From Noviherbaspirillum humi (lineage in GTDB: Bacteria > Pseudomonadota > Gammaproteobacteria > Burkholderiales > Burkholderiaceae_D): DNA of 64,000 nucleotides. Of this stretch, positions 45,786 through 54,916 are shown piece by piece (within the stretch, counting starts at the first letter, position 1; each line of letters starts with the position of its first letter). Under the pieces are notes generated by a model, which was not told the DNA's origin, searched no databases, and worked only from the letters and a program-made list of their open reading frames with translations. The stretch lies in the NCBI RefSeq assembly GCF_900188095.1, contig NZ_FZOT01000001.1, positions 248,001 through 312,000 on the forward strand, given 5' to 3'. The position numbers and the translations under genes were made by a program.

Positions 45786-47666
45786 ATGCAGGTTCGTACG
45801 AGCCATCTCAAATCCGATGCATCCATGCCTGGCCTTCCGCTGAATCCCCTCCCGCTTCTTCCGGCCGACCCGTCGTTCGCAGAGCAAGGGCTGCAGCACG
45901 CCCGCCGGGTGCTGCAGCAGGCGCATGGACTGCCGCAGCGCTGGCAGCGGCGCGAACGCTTCACCTTCCTCGATGCCGGCTTCGGCGGCGGCGCCATGCT
46001 GTTCGCGCTCTGGCGGGCGCTGCGCGCCGATCCGCAGGCGCCGCGCCGCTTGCACTATGTCGCGCTGTTGCCGCGGCCATTCGAAGGCGGCGAATGGGTG
46101 CGCGCTTATGCTGCGCAATCCGAAGCCTTGCCCCTGGCGCAGGAACTGGCCGACGCCTGGCCGCCGCTGGTGCGCGGCTTTCACCGGCTGCTGCTGGACG
46201 CGGGGCGACTGACGCTCACCCTGGTCTTCGGCGACATCGGCCTCGACGAGATCGAAGGCCAGGCGGATGCCCTGCACGTCGATGGCGCGCTGGCGCCGAT
46301 GCGTCCCGGCCGCCTCGCCGCGGCGCAGGCGACGCTGAGCATCTCGAACCCCGTGCCCGGATGGCAGCCGCTGCTGCGCAGCGATGGCTTCGATTGCGCC
46401 GCGACGGATGCAGCGCTCGACGATCTGCTGGTGGCGCGCCATGCGCCGCGCTGGGCCAGGACCGGCGCATCGCAGCCGCCGGACGAGCGTCATGCGATCG
46501 TCATCGGCGCCGGACTCGCCGGCAGCGCGGCCTGCGAACGGCTGGCGGCGCGCGGCTGGCGCATCACGCTGCTGGAACGTCATGCGGCGCCGGCGATGGA
46601 AGCCTCCGGCAATCTGGCCGGCATCGTCATGCCGCTATTGTCACGCGATGACAACCTGACCTCGCAGCTTGCCCGCGCCGCCTACCTGTTCAGTCTTGAG
46701 TTGTGGCGCCGCATCGGCGGCATCGGCGAAGTCATCGTCGGCGAATCCTGCGGCGTGCTGCAGCTTGCCGCCAGCGAAGACGATGCGCGCCTGCAGCGCG
46801 AGAGCGCCGCCGCGCTGGCCTATCCCGGCGGCTATGCCCGCTGGCTGGATGCGCCCGATGCGGCGAGGCTGGCCGATGGCGCCGCCGTGCATGGCGGCTG
46901 GCTGTTTCCCCAGGGCGCCTGGGTGCATCCGGCAAGCGTCTGCGGTGCCTTGCTGCGGGCCTGCGGTTCGCAGGTGGATGTGCGCTACGGCCAGCAGGTG
47001 GCGCGGCTGCAGCGCGTCGAAAACCGCTGGCAGATGCTTGATGGCGAAGACCGTCTCCTCGCCAGCGCGCCGGTGGTCATCCTCGCCAACGGCGCCGGCG
47101 CGCTCGGCCTGGCGCAGGCGGCGCATCTGCCGCTGCAATCGATACGCGGACAGGTGACCCATGTGCCGGCTGACAGCGTGCCGGCATTGCCGGTGGTGAT
47201 CTGCGGCGATGCCTACCTCACCCGTCCCTCGAACGGCGTCAGCTGTCTCGGCGCTTCCTATGACATGGATGATGAGCGCGCGCTGCGGCAGCAGAGCCAG
47301 GACGAGAACATTGCGCGCCTCGCCGCCATGCTGCCCGGCGTCGCCGCTAGCCTGCGCGGCATGCCGCTCGATGGGCGCGTGGGCTTTCGCTGCGTGTCGG
47401 CCGATCGCCTGCCTCTGGCCGGCAGCCTGTCCGATGCGGACGCGCCGCTTCAAGGCACGCGCCTGCGCGACGTGCCGCGCCTGCCGGGATTGCATGCGCT
47501 GCTGGCTTACGGATCGCGCGGCCTGATCTGGGCCAGCTATATGGCGGAGCTGCTCGCCGACCGGCTCGATGGCGACATCCTGCCGATGAGCCGCGATCAG
47601 TCGGCAGCCCTCGACCCGGCGCGCTTCTTGTTGAAGATGCATCGGCGCGGAACGACGTCGCGCTGA
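45786..47666 (+). CDS. mnmC: MnmC-like tRNA-modification protein with eroded methyltransferase half
   Basis: A 626-residue protein laid out like MnmC, which finishes mnm5s2U34 in tRNA. The C-terminal half is a good FAD-dependent oxidoreductase (AIVIGAGLAGSAACERLA, IRGQVTHVPAD, ALLAYGSRGLIWASYMAEL) for removing the carboxymethyl group. The N-terminal half keeps the order of the methyltransferase domain but with poor motifs: DAGFGGGAMLFALW for the SAM loop, HVDGALAP where MnmC has FLDGFAP, and a gap where the NPDMW stretch should be. The oxidase step is likely; methyl transfer is doubtful. A SET-domain gene is divergent upstream. Confidence 0.8.
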   Translation: MQVRTSHLKSDASMPGLPLNPLPLLPADPSFAEQGLQHARRVLQQAHGLPQRWQRRERFTFLDAGFGGGAMLFALWRALRADPQAPRRLHYVALLPRPFEGGEWVRAYAAQSEALPLAQELADAWPPLVRGFHRLLLDAGRLTLTLVFGDIGLDEIEGQADALHVDGALAPMRPGRLAAAQATLSISNPVPGWQPLLRSDGFDCAATDAALDDLLVARHAPRWARTGASQPPDERHAIVIGAGLAGSAACERLAARGWRITLLERHAAPAMEASGNLAGIVMPLLSRDDNLTSQLARAAYLFSLELWRRIGGIGEVIVGESCGVLQLAASEDDARLQRESAAALAYPGGYARWLDAPDAARLADGAAVHGGWLFPQGAWVHPASVCGALLRACGSQVDVRYGQQVARLQRVENRWQMLDGEDRLLASAPVVILANGAGALGLAQAAHLPLQSIRGQVTHVPADSVPALPVVICGDAYLTRPSNGVSCLGASYDMDDERALRQQSQDENIARLAAMLPGVAASLRGMPLDGRVGFRCVSADRLPLAGSLSDADAPLQGTRLRDVPRLPGLHALLAYGSRGLIWASYMAELLADRLDGDILPMSRDQSAALDPARFLLKMHRRGTTSR

Positions 47667-48202
47667 CACGCTCGACCCGGCAGCTGGCCCGGGCATTCAC
47701 AAAGCAGGCTCTCATGGCATTGAGCTAGATCAGTGCATGCTGCCATACGCCAATCAAACACGCTGCACGGAAGTCAAAAATACCGAATGCCTCTGCGAGT
47801 GACCTTCTTCATAGTGCGCTTTCGCTACAAGCTGGTATAAACGAAACATGCGGGCGCGTCATGCGGCAGCAAGGAAAAGGGAAGCGGCGGACCGGGATGC
47901 GCACCTCCCATGAAAAGGGTGCTCGGCGCGAACGGGATGCGCACGCATTTGATGTCGATCAAGCTTCGGGGTCGAACTTAACGGTGCTTAAAAATTGTGC
48001 AGGCACATTTTTGTTAAACGCATTTGACCGACGTCAGGATGACGGCCTCCACACGGTTTTTTTGAACCTTTGTGACGGCTCAAAATTAATTGAGGTTTGT
48101 GGTGAAAATCCCCTATTGACCGTTTGGAAGACGGCGTATTATTGAATTGCGGAGTGGAAAGCACTCTCCCATCTACCGGTCGATTTAATCAAAGGATCCC
48201 TC
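47667..48202. other. 535-bp region upstream of prkA
   Basis: No convincing gene. The 11-mer GGGATGCGCAC occurs twice, near 47896 and 47937. AT-richer sequence from about 47975 to 48150 should carry the prkA promoter. I looked for a sigma-54 site (GG-N10-GC) and found none. AAAGGATCCC before 48203 is a ribosome-binding site. Confidence 0.4.
48116..48142 (+). promoter_or_regulatory. candidate promoter for prkA operon
   Basis: TTGACC (48116-48121) and TATTAT (48137-48142) are 15 bp apart, slightly short for sigma-70, about 61 bp before the prkA start. This is a by-eye candidate; the family is often stress-sigma controlled. Confidence 0.35.
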
Positions 48203-50125
48203 ATGAAAATCTTTGACAACTATGCATCGCGGTACGAACGGACAAGGGAGGAGGAGTACTCGCTCCAGGAGTATCTGGAGATTTGCAAGAAAGACCGGAT
48301 GGCCTATGCCACTGCCGCCGAGCGCATGCTCGAAGCCATCGGCGAGCCGGAGCTGCTCGACACCCGCAACGATCCGCGCCTGTCGCGGATCTTCGCCAAC
48401 AAGGTCGTCAAGATCTATCCGGCGTTCCGCGAGTTCTACGGCACCGAGGAAGTGATCGAACAGGTGGTTGCGTATTTCCGGCACGCGGCCCAGGGCCTGG
48501 AGGAGCGCAAGCAGATCCTGTATCTGCTCGGCCCGGTCGGCGGCGGCAAATCGTCGATCGCCGAGAAGCTCAAGCAGCTGATGGAGAAGGTGCCCTTCTA
48601 CGCCATCAAGGGTTCTCCGGTAAACGAGTCGCCGCTCGGCCTGTTCTCCGAAGCCGAGGATGGCGCCATCCTCGAAGAAGACTACGGCATCCCGCGCCGC
48701 TACCTGCGCGCCATCCCCAGTCCCTGGGCGGTGAAGCGCCTGCACGAGTTTGGCGGCGACATCAACAAGTTCCGCGTGGTCAAGCGCTATCCGTCGGTGC
48801 TGAAGCAGATCGGCATCGCCAAGACCGAGCCGGGCGACGAGAACAACCAGGACATTTCCTCCCTGGTGGGCAAGGTCGATATCCGCAAGCTGGAAACCTA
48901 TTCGCAGGACGATCCCGACGCCTACAGCTACTCCGGCGGCCTGTGCCTCGCCAATCAGGGCCTGATGGAATTCGTCGAGATGTTCAAGGCGCCCATCAAG
49001 GTGCTGCATCCGCTGCTGACCGCCACCCAGGAAGGGAACTACAAGGGCACCGAGGGCTTCGGCGCGATTCCCTTCGAAGGCGTGGTGCTGGCCCACTCGA
49101 ACGAGTCGGAGTGGAAAGCTTTCCGCAACAACAAGAACAACGAGGCCTTTCTCGATCGTATCTATATCGTGAAGGTGCCGTATTGCCTGCGCGTATCGGA
49201 CGAGGTAAAGATCTACGAGAAACTGATCCGTACCTCATCCCTCGCCAATGCACCCTGCGCACCGGGAACCCTGAAGATGATGGCCCAGTTCGCGGTGCTC
49301 TCGCGCATCAAGGACCCGGAAAATTCCAGCATCTTCAGCAAGATGCAGGTCTACGACGGCGAGAACCTGAAGGACACCGACCCGAAAGCCAAGTCCAAGC
49401 AGGAGTATGTGGATTACGCCGGCGTGGATGAAGGCATGAACGGTCTCTCGACCCGCTTCGCGTTCAAGATCCTGTCCAAGGTCTTCAACTTCGACAATAC
49501 CGAAGTCGCTGCCAACCCGGTGCACCTGCTCTACGTGCTGGAGCAGCAGATCGAACGCGAGCAATTCCCGGGCGAGATTGAACAGAAGTATCTGGCCTAT
49601 ATCAAAGAGTATTTGGCGCAGCGCTATGTCGGCTTCATCGGCAAGGAGATCCAGACGGCTTACCTGGAAAGCTATTCCGAGTATGGCCAGAACATCTTCG
49701 ACCGCTACGTGACTTTCGCCGATTACTGGATCCAGGACCAGGAGTTCCGCGATCCCGACACCGGCGAGAGTTTCGACCGCGAAGCGCTCAACGGCGAACT
49801 GGAGAAAATCGAGAAGCCGGCAGGCATTTCCAACCCGAAGGATTTCCGCAACGAGATCGTCAATTTCGTGTTGCGGGCGCGGGCGCAGAACAATGGCAAG
49901 AATCCGCTGTGGACGAGCTATGAAAAACTGCGTACGGTGATCGAGAAGAAGATGTTCTCCAACACCGAGGATCTGCTGCCGGTGATTTCCTTCAACGCCA
50001 AGGCGAGCGCCGACGATGCCAACAAGCATCAGGAGTTCGTCTCGCGCATGGTGGCCAAGGGCTATACCGCCAAGCAAGTCAGGCTGCTGTGCGAGTGGTA
50101 TCTGCGGGTGCGCAAGGCGTCGTAA
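48203..50125 (+). CDS. prkA: PrkA family serine protein kinase / AAA+ protein
   Basis: A 640-residue protein, the usual PrkA/YeaG length. The N-terminal AAA+ part shows LYLLGPVGGGKSSIAEKLKQ (Walker A); the C-terminal part contains the divergent kinase-like region. E. coli YeaG acts in nutrient- and stationary-phase stress; some work suggests protease rather than kinase activity, so the enzymatic label is tentative. It is followed by a yeaH homologue and spoVR, the conserved three-gene stress operon. Confidence 0.95.
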   Translation: MKIFDNYASRYERTREEEYSLQEYLEICKKDRMAYATAAERMLEAIGEPELLDTRNDPRLSRIFANKVVKIYPAFREFYGTEEVIEQVVAYFRHAAQGLEERKQILYLLGPVGGGKSSIAEKLKQLMEKVPFYAIKGSPVNESPLGLFSEAEDGAILEEDYGIPRRYLRAIPSPWAVKRLHEFGGDINKFRVVKRYPSVLKQIGIAKTEPGDENNQDISSLVGKVDIRKLETYSQDDPDAYSYSGGLCLANQGLMEFVEMFKAPIKVLHPLLTATQEGNYKGTEGFGAIPFEGVVLAHSNESEWKAFRNNKNNEAFLDRIYIVKVPYCLRVSDEVKIYEKLIRTSSLANAPCAPGTLKMMAQFAVLSRIKDPENSSIFSKMQVYDGENLKDTDPKAKSKQEYVDYAGVDEGMNGLSTRFAFKILSKVFNFDNTEVAANPVHLLYVLEQQIEREQFPGEIEQKYLAYIKEYLAQRYVGFIGKEIQTAYLESYSEYGQNIFDRYVTFADYWIQDQEFRDPDTGESFDREALNGELEKIEKPAGISNPKDFRNEIVNFVLRARAQNNGKNPLWTSYEKLRTVIEKKMFSNTEDLLPVISFNAKASADDANKHQEFVSRMVAKGYTAKQVRLLCEWYLRVRKAS

Positions 50126-50235
50126 CAGGGCGGCGGGGCGGCATGCCGCCCCGCCGCAGCAGCCAAGCGCGACACGCGGCATCGACAGAAAGCGGGCGCC
50201 GGATGGCATCGGCGGCCGCATGAGCAGGAGGCAAT

Positions 50236-51504
50236 TTGGCTTATCTCATCGACCGGCGCTTGCAGGGCAAGAACAAGTCCGCAGGCAATCGTGAACGTTT
50301 TCTGCGGCGCTACAAGTCGCAGATCAAGGAAGCCGTTGCCCGCGCGGTGAAAGGGCGTTCCATCACCGACATCGAGAAGGGCGAGAAAGTCTCGATCCCG
50401 GTGAAGGACATCAATGAGCCTACTTTCGGCCATGCGTCCGGCGGCGTGTGGGAAGTCGTGCGTCCCGGCAACGAGGAATATCAGAAGGGCGACCAGCTGC
50501 AGCGGCCCAAGGGCGGCGGTGGCGGCGCCGGCAAGGGCAAGGCCAGCAACAGCGAGGAAACCACCGAAGACGAGTTCGGCTTCGAGCTGACCCGCGAAGA
50601 GTTCATGCAGTATTTCTTCGAGGATCTGGAACTGCCCAACCTCGTCAAGACCCAGCTGCAATCGATCACCGAATTCAAGCAGCAGCGCGCCGGCTTCAAG
50701 CTTTCCGGCACCACCTCCAACATCCATGTGCTGCGTTCGCTGCGCGGCGCCCTCGGCCGGCGCATCGCCGTCGGCGGCGGTTCCCGTGCCCGCCTGCGCG
50801 AGGCGGAGGATGAACTGGAGCAGCTGCTGAAGACGGTGCACGAGGATGATCACCGGGTGCTGGCGTTGAAGGAAGAAATCCGCCATCTGCGCTTCCGCAT
50901 CAACGCCATTCCCTTCATCGACCCGATCGACCTCCGCTACAGCAACCGGGTGCAGGTGCCCAAGCCGTCGAGCCAGGCGGTGATGTTCTGCGTGATGGAC
51001 GTGTCGGGTTCCATGGACCAGGCGAAGAAGGACGCGGCCAAGCGCTTCTTCATCCTGCTCTACCTGTTCCTGACCCGCGCCTATGAAAAGATCGAGGTGG
51101 TGTTCATCCGCCACCATACCCAGGCGTCGGAAGTGAGCGAGGATGAATTCTTCAACTCGCGCGAGTCGGGCGGCACGGTGGTGTCGTCGGCGCTGCATCT
51201 GCTCGACAAGATCATCCGGGAGCGCTACGCCAACACCGACTGGAACGTCTACGTCGCGCAAGCGTCCGACGGCGACAACTGGGACAGCGATTCCAAGACC
51301 TGCCGCGACTTGCTGGTCAACCGCATCATGCCTGCGGTGCAGTATTTCGCCTATGTCGAGATCACCGAGGGCGAGCCGCAGAACCTGTGGGAAGAGTACG
51401 CCGGCATCGCCGAGACCCAGCCGAATTTCGCCATGCAGCGCATCGAGTCGCCGGCCGACATCTATCCGGTGTTCCGCGAATTGTTCAAGAAGCAGACCAC
51501 ATGA
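50236..51504 (+). CDS. yeaH: YeaH/YhbH family protein
   Basis: A 422-residue protein (DUF444). It starts with TTG, supported by AGGAGG 5 bp upstream, reading AYLIDRRLQGKNKSAGNRER. A Gly-rich linker lies near residues 90-106, followed by a von Willebrand A-like domain with FCVMDVSGSMDQAKKDAAKR (MIDAS DxSxS). It accompanies PrkA in nearly all genomes and is needed for the same stress responses; the exact action is unknown. The spoVR start overlaps its stop (ATGA). Confidence 0.93.
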   Translation: MAYLIDRRLQGKNKSAGNRERFLRRYKSQIKEAVARAVKGRSITDIEKGEKVSIPVKDINEPTFGHASGGVWEVVRPGNEEYQKGDQLQRPKGGGGGAGKGKASNSEETTEDEFGFELTREEFMQYFFEDLELPNLVKTQLQSITEFKQQRAGFKLSGTTSNIHVLRSLRGALGRRIAVGGGSRARLREAEDELEQLLKTVHEDDHRVLALKEEIRHLRFRINAIPFIDPIDLRYSNRVQVPKPSSQAVMFCVMDVSGSMDQAKKDAAKRFFILLYLFLTRAYEKIEVVFIRHHTQASEVSEDEFFNSRESGGTVVSSALHLLDKIIRERYANTDWNVYVAQASDGDNWDSDSKTCRDLLVNRIMPAVQYFAYVEITEGEPQNLWEEYAGIAETQPNFAMQRIESPADIYPVFRELFKKQTT

Positions 51505-53066
51505 CCACAGCCACCGCCACCAAGAAGCCCGCCCGCAAGTCCTCGCGCCGCAAGAGCGGTCCGGTGCGCCTGCCGGAGCAATCGGAGTGGACCTTCGAGC
51601 TGATCGAGCAGGCGCATGAAGAGATCCGCCGCGTGGCCGAAGGCTTCGGCCTCGACACCTACCCGAACCAGCTGGAGGTCATCACCGCCGAGCAGATGAT
51701 GGATGCCTACGCATCGGTCGGCATGCCGGTGTCCTACAGCCACTGGTCGTTCGGCAAGCACTTCATGTCGACCGAGAAGAGCTACAAGCGCGGCCACATG
51801 GGCCTGGCTTACGAGATCGTCATCAACTCCAATCCCTGCATCGCCTACCTGATGGAGGAGAACAGCCTGACGATGCAGGCGCTGGTGATCGCGCATGCCT
51901 CCTACGGCCACAATTCCTTCTTCAAGGGAAACTACCTGTTCCGCACCTGGACCGATGCCGACGCCATCATCGATTACATGGTGTTCGCCAAGAACTACAT
52001 CACCGAGTGCGAGGAGCGCTACGGCATCGATGCGGTGGAGATGGTGCTCGATTCCTGCCACGCGCTGCAGAACTACGGCGTGGACCGCTACAAGCGGCCG
52101 GCCCGGCTCTCCATCACCGAGGAGCGCGAGCGCCAGCAGGAACGGGAGCGCTACCTGCAGTCGCAGGTGAACGACCTGTGGCGCACCATCCCGCGCAAGC
52201 ACGAAGCCGCGGCCATCGACGCGCCCAAGCGCTTTCCGGCAGAGCCGCAGGAAAATCTGCTCTACTTCATCGAAAAATACGCGCCCCTGCTGCAGCCGTG
52301 GCAGCGCGAGATCGTGCGCATCACGCGCAAGATTGCGCAATATTTCTATCCGCAGCGCCAGACCCAGGTGATGAACGAAGGCTGGGCCACCTTCTGGCAT
52401 TACACCATCCTGAACCAGCTGTACGACGAGGGCGTGGTCGGCAACGGCTTCATGATGGAGTTCCTGCAAAGCCATACCAACGTGGTGTACCAGCCGCCGG
52501 TGACCAGCCGCTTCTACAGCGGCATCAACCCGTATGCGCTCGGCTTCGCCATGATGCGCGACATCCGCCGCATCTGCGAGGACCCGACCGAAGAGGATCG
52601 GCGCTGGTTCCCCGACATCGCCGGCAGCGACTGGAAGAGCACCCTCGACTTCGCCATGCGCAATTTCAAGGATGAGAGCTTCATCGCCCAGTATCTGTCG
52701 CCGAAGCTGATCCGCGACTTCCATTTCTTCGCCATCCTCGACGACGACAAGGAAGAGAACCTGACCGTATCGGCCATCCACGACGAAGCCGGCTACCGCC
52801 ATATCCGCGAGCAGCTGGCCGGCCAATACAATCTCGGCAACCGGGAACCGAACATCCAGGTCTGGTCGGTGGACACCGATGGCGACCGGGCGCTGACCCT
52901 GCGTCACAATCAGTACATGCGGCGGCCCTTGAATCAGCAGGCAGAGGAAGTGCTCAAGCATGTGACCCGCCTGTGGGGCTTCGACGTGCGCATGGAAACG
53001 GTGGATCCGGACGGCAACATGATCACCCGCATGGAGTGCAAGCACGAGAAGCAGCATCGTATCTGA
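51501..53066 (+). CDS. spoVR: SpoVR family protein
   Basis: A 521-residue protein of the SpoVR/YcgB family. It has MPVSYSHWSFGKHFMSTEKS, QVMNEGWATFWHYTILNQLY and LHNQYMRRPL-like C-terminal sequence, all typical. An N-terminal Lys/Arg/Ala-rich tail (about 30 residues) is specific to this protein. In Bacillus it affects spore cortex; in Proteobacteria it belongs to the stationary-phase prkA module. The ATG overlaps the yeaH stop by 4 bp. Confidence 0.95.
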   Translation: MTTATATKKPARKSSRRKSGPVRLPEQSEWTFELIEQAHEEIRRVAEGFGLDTYPNQLEVITAEQMMDAYASVGMPVSYSHWSFGKHFMSTEKSYKRGHMGLAYEIVINSNPCIAYLMEENSLTMQALVIAHASYGHNSFFKGNYLFRTWTDADAIIDYMVFAKNYITECEERYGIDAVEMVLDSCHALQNYGVDRYKRPARLSITEERERQQERERYLQSQVNDLWRTIPRKHEAAAIDAPKRFPAEPQENLLYFIEKYAPLLQPWQREIVRITRKIAQYFYPQRQTQVMNEGWATFWHYTILNQLYDEGVVGNGFMMEFLQSHTNVVYQPPVTSRFYSGINPYALGFAMMRDIRRICEDPTEEDRRWFPDIAGSDWKSTLDFAMRNFKDESFIAQYLSPKLIRDFHFFAILDDDKEENLTVSAIHDEAGYRHIREQLAGQYNLGNREPNIQVWSVDTDGDRALTLRHNQYMRRPLNQQAEEVLKHVTRLWGFDVRMETVDPDGNMITRMECKHEKQHRI

Positions 53067-53072
53067 CGCCTC

Positions 53073-53113
53073 GCATTGCCATGCATCCGGGCCGGAAGGA
53101 TGCATGGCAATGC
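53073..53113 (+). terminator. 16-bp perfect hairpin after spoVR
   Basis: GCATTGCCATGCATCC (53073-53088) pairs exactly with GGATGCATGGCAATGC (53098-53113) around a 9-nt loop, 6 bp after the spoVR stop. There is no T tract. It could protect the operon transcript's 3' end. The rest of the gap to 53443 (330 bp) shows no gene, only a candidate ribosome-binding site (AAGGAGAG) before the next start. Confidence 0.6.
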
Positions 53114-53443
53114 ATGGAGCCTCCGCAGACGGCACGTCCTGCAAACGCGCTCACCTGAGGCCTGAGTGAAGACTTCAGCGAAGGTGCTGCCGAATCCTGT
53201 CGGCAATTCCTGCCGTCAAGCATGTTCGCATTTACAGTTCGCTGCTGTAATTTTTGCATCTTTCCTGTAGTCGCTTCTACACTTTACCGCCGTCCTTTCC
53301 CGCTTTCGCGTCTCTTTCCCTGGTGTTCGCCGTGCCATCGCGCTTGTTGCAGCATTGGCACGACCATTGCCTGAGTCTGTCTTGCTTCGACCATCGCATC
53401 GCCATCCGGCACCTGTTTCGAACCAGACCAAGGAGAGATTTCC

Positions 53444-54214
53444 ATGTTAAAACGTGAGCACATGCCGCACATCCTGGGGGCTGCAACGCTGGCCGTCATG
53501 TTCAGCGCCGCATCCGTCCACCCGCAAACCACCGGCGCCAGCCCGAGCACCCCGTCGAGCGCCGCCTCTTCCTCCGACAAGACGTCCGCATCTGGCACCG
53601 CCACTGCCGGCGGCATGGACAAGGCAGCGGCTGCCAGCAAGAGCGGCAGCAGCACCATGAGCCGCGGCGACCAGCGCATGATGCGAGACCTTGCCCACGC
53701 GAACCTCTCGGAAGTGGCTGCAGGCAAGCTGGCGCTGGAAAAAACCAAGGATGAGCGCGTGAAGTCCTTCGCCCAGAAGATGATCGACGACCATACCAAG
53801 GGCATGGATGACCTCCAGAAACTGGCGCAGGCCAAGGGCGTGGATCTGCCGACCGAGCCGGACACCAAGCACAAGGCCGCGATGAAGGGGCTGGAGAAGC
53901 TCTCCGCCGAGCAGTTCGACAAGAAATACATGGCCCAGGGCGGCCTCGCGGACCACAAGGCCACCCACAAGCTGCTGGAAAAAGCCCAATCCAAGGCCGG
54001 CGATGCCGATCTGAAAGCGCTCGCCGCCAAGATGCAGCCCATCGTCGATGGCCACCTGAAGTTGGCCCAGGACACCACCGGCCGCACCAGCGCCACCAAG
54101 GCGGCATTCGGCAACACCAAGCTGGACAAGCCGAAGTCGGGCGACACCGCTTCCGGCAGCTCCGGTACCAGCGGCAGCGCCAGCTCGGGCAGCGGCTCGC
54201 AGCTCGGCAAATGA
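53444..54214 (+). CDS. DUF4142 domain-containing exported protein
   Basis: A 256-residue protein. A signal-like N-terminus (HILGAATLAVMFSAASVHP) is followed by a Ser/Thr/Ala-rich linker, the DUF4142 ferritin-like helical domain (about residues 75-215: MMRDLAHANLSEVAAGKLAL, FAQKMIDDHTKGMDDLQKLA), and a Gly/Ser-rich tail. Such proteins are often among osmotic or stationary-phase stress genes. The following gene starts 39 bp later and has the same character, so they may be one unit. Confidence 0.88.
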   Translation: MLKREHMPHILGAATLAVMFSAASVHPQTTGASPSTPSSAASSSDKTSASGTATAGGMDKAAAASKSGSSTMSRGDQRMMRDLAHANLSEVAAGKLALEKTKDERVKSFAQKMIDDHTKGMDDLQKLAQAKGVDLPTEPDTKHKAAMKGLEKLSAEQFDKKYMAQGGLADHKATHKLLEKAQSKAGDADLKALAAKMQPIVDGHLKLAQDTTGRTSATKAAFGNTKLDKPKSGDTASGSSGTSGSASSGSGSQLGK

Positions 54215-54253
54215 CGGCATCCCCGATATCGACATCTGGACAATGGAGAAATT

Positions 54254-54703
54254 ATGGATAAGGACGACGTCGTTTCCGTATTGAATGATCTGATCGAAAC
54301 CTGCAAGGATGGCGAGGAAGGTTTTCGCGTCTGCGCCGAGGACATCAGCGACCCGCAGCTCAAGACCCTGTTTTCCAATCGCTCCCAGGCATGCGCCAAG
54401 GGAGCAGCCGAGCTGCAGCAGATGGTGACCAGCTACGGCGGCAAGCCGGAGACCGGCAGCAGCGTCTCCGGCACCCTGCATCGGCGTTGGGTCGACATCA
54501 AGTCGCTCGTCACCGGCAAGGACGACAAGGCGGTGCTGGAAGAGTGCGAGCGCGGCGAGGACGTGGCGAAGAAGAGCTATCGCCAGGCCTTGGAAAAGGA
54601 GTTGCCGGCGGAGGTGCGTTCCGTCGTCGAGCGCCAGTATCAGGGCGTGCTGCAGAATCATGATCAGGTGAAGCGCCTGCGCGAGCAGTATCGCAATACC
54701 TGA
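54254..54703 (+). CDS. PA2169-type four-helix-bundle protein (DUF2383)
   Basis: A 149-residue helical protein. LNDLIETCKDGEEGFRVCAE and SLVTGKDDKAVLEECERGED match the PA2169/DUF2383 family of ferritin-like bundles linked to general stress. No signal peptide. ATGGAGAAATT upstream gives the ribosome-binding site. Function unknown. Confidence 0.9.
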   Translation: MDKDDVVSVLNDLIETCKDGEEGFRVCAEDISDPQLKTLFSNRSQACAKGAAELQQMVTSYGGKPETGSSVSGTLHRRWVDIKSLVTGKDDKAVLEECERGEDVAKKSYRQALEKELPAEVRSVVERQYQGVLQNHDQVKRLREQYRNT

Positions 54704-54726
54704 CGCGGCGCAGCCGTATTGCCGCC

Positions 54727-54765
54727 AGCCGGCGCCTTCTCGCAAGGGAGGCGCCGGCTTTTTTT
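54727..54765 (+). terminator. rho-independent terminator of DUF4142-DUF2383 pair
   Basis: AGCCGGCGCC (54727-54736) pairs with GGCGCCGGCT (54750-54759) around a 13-nt loop and runs into seven T. It lies 24 bp after the stop. Confidence 0.92.
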
Positions 54766-54916
54766 GCGGCTGGACAGTCGGCCCGCGGCATGGGGCGCCT
54801 GGCGGGCTGGAGTAAAATAGCGCCCTCTCTGGAGCGCCGTTCAGGCGCTCAACGGCTTGCCGGCCTTGCCTCATCTCCGCTGCAACGCCGCCCATCATTT
54901 TCCGGAACCCCTGCGC

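Noticed and set aside
47990-48030. Sigma-54 promoter for prkA (GGCAC followed by TTTTTGTT)
   Set aside because: The invariant GC at the -12 position is missing, so GG-N10-GC is not satisfied.
47861-48145. Possible 94-residue gene upstream of prkA
   Set aside because: Composition is irregular, there is no recognisable family or clear ribosome-binding site, and it fills what should be the prkA promoter region.
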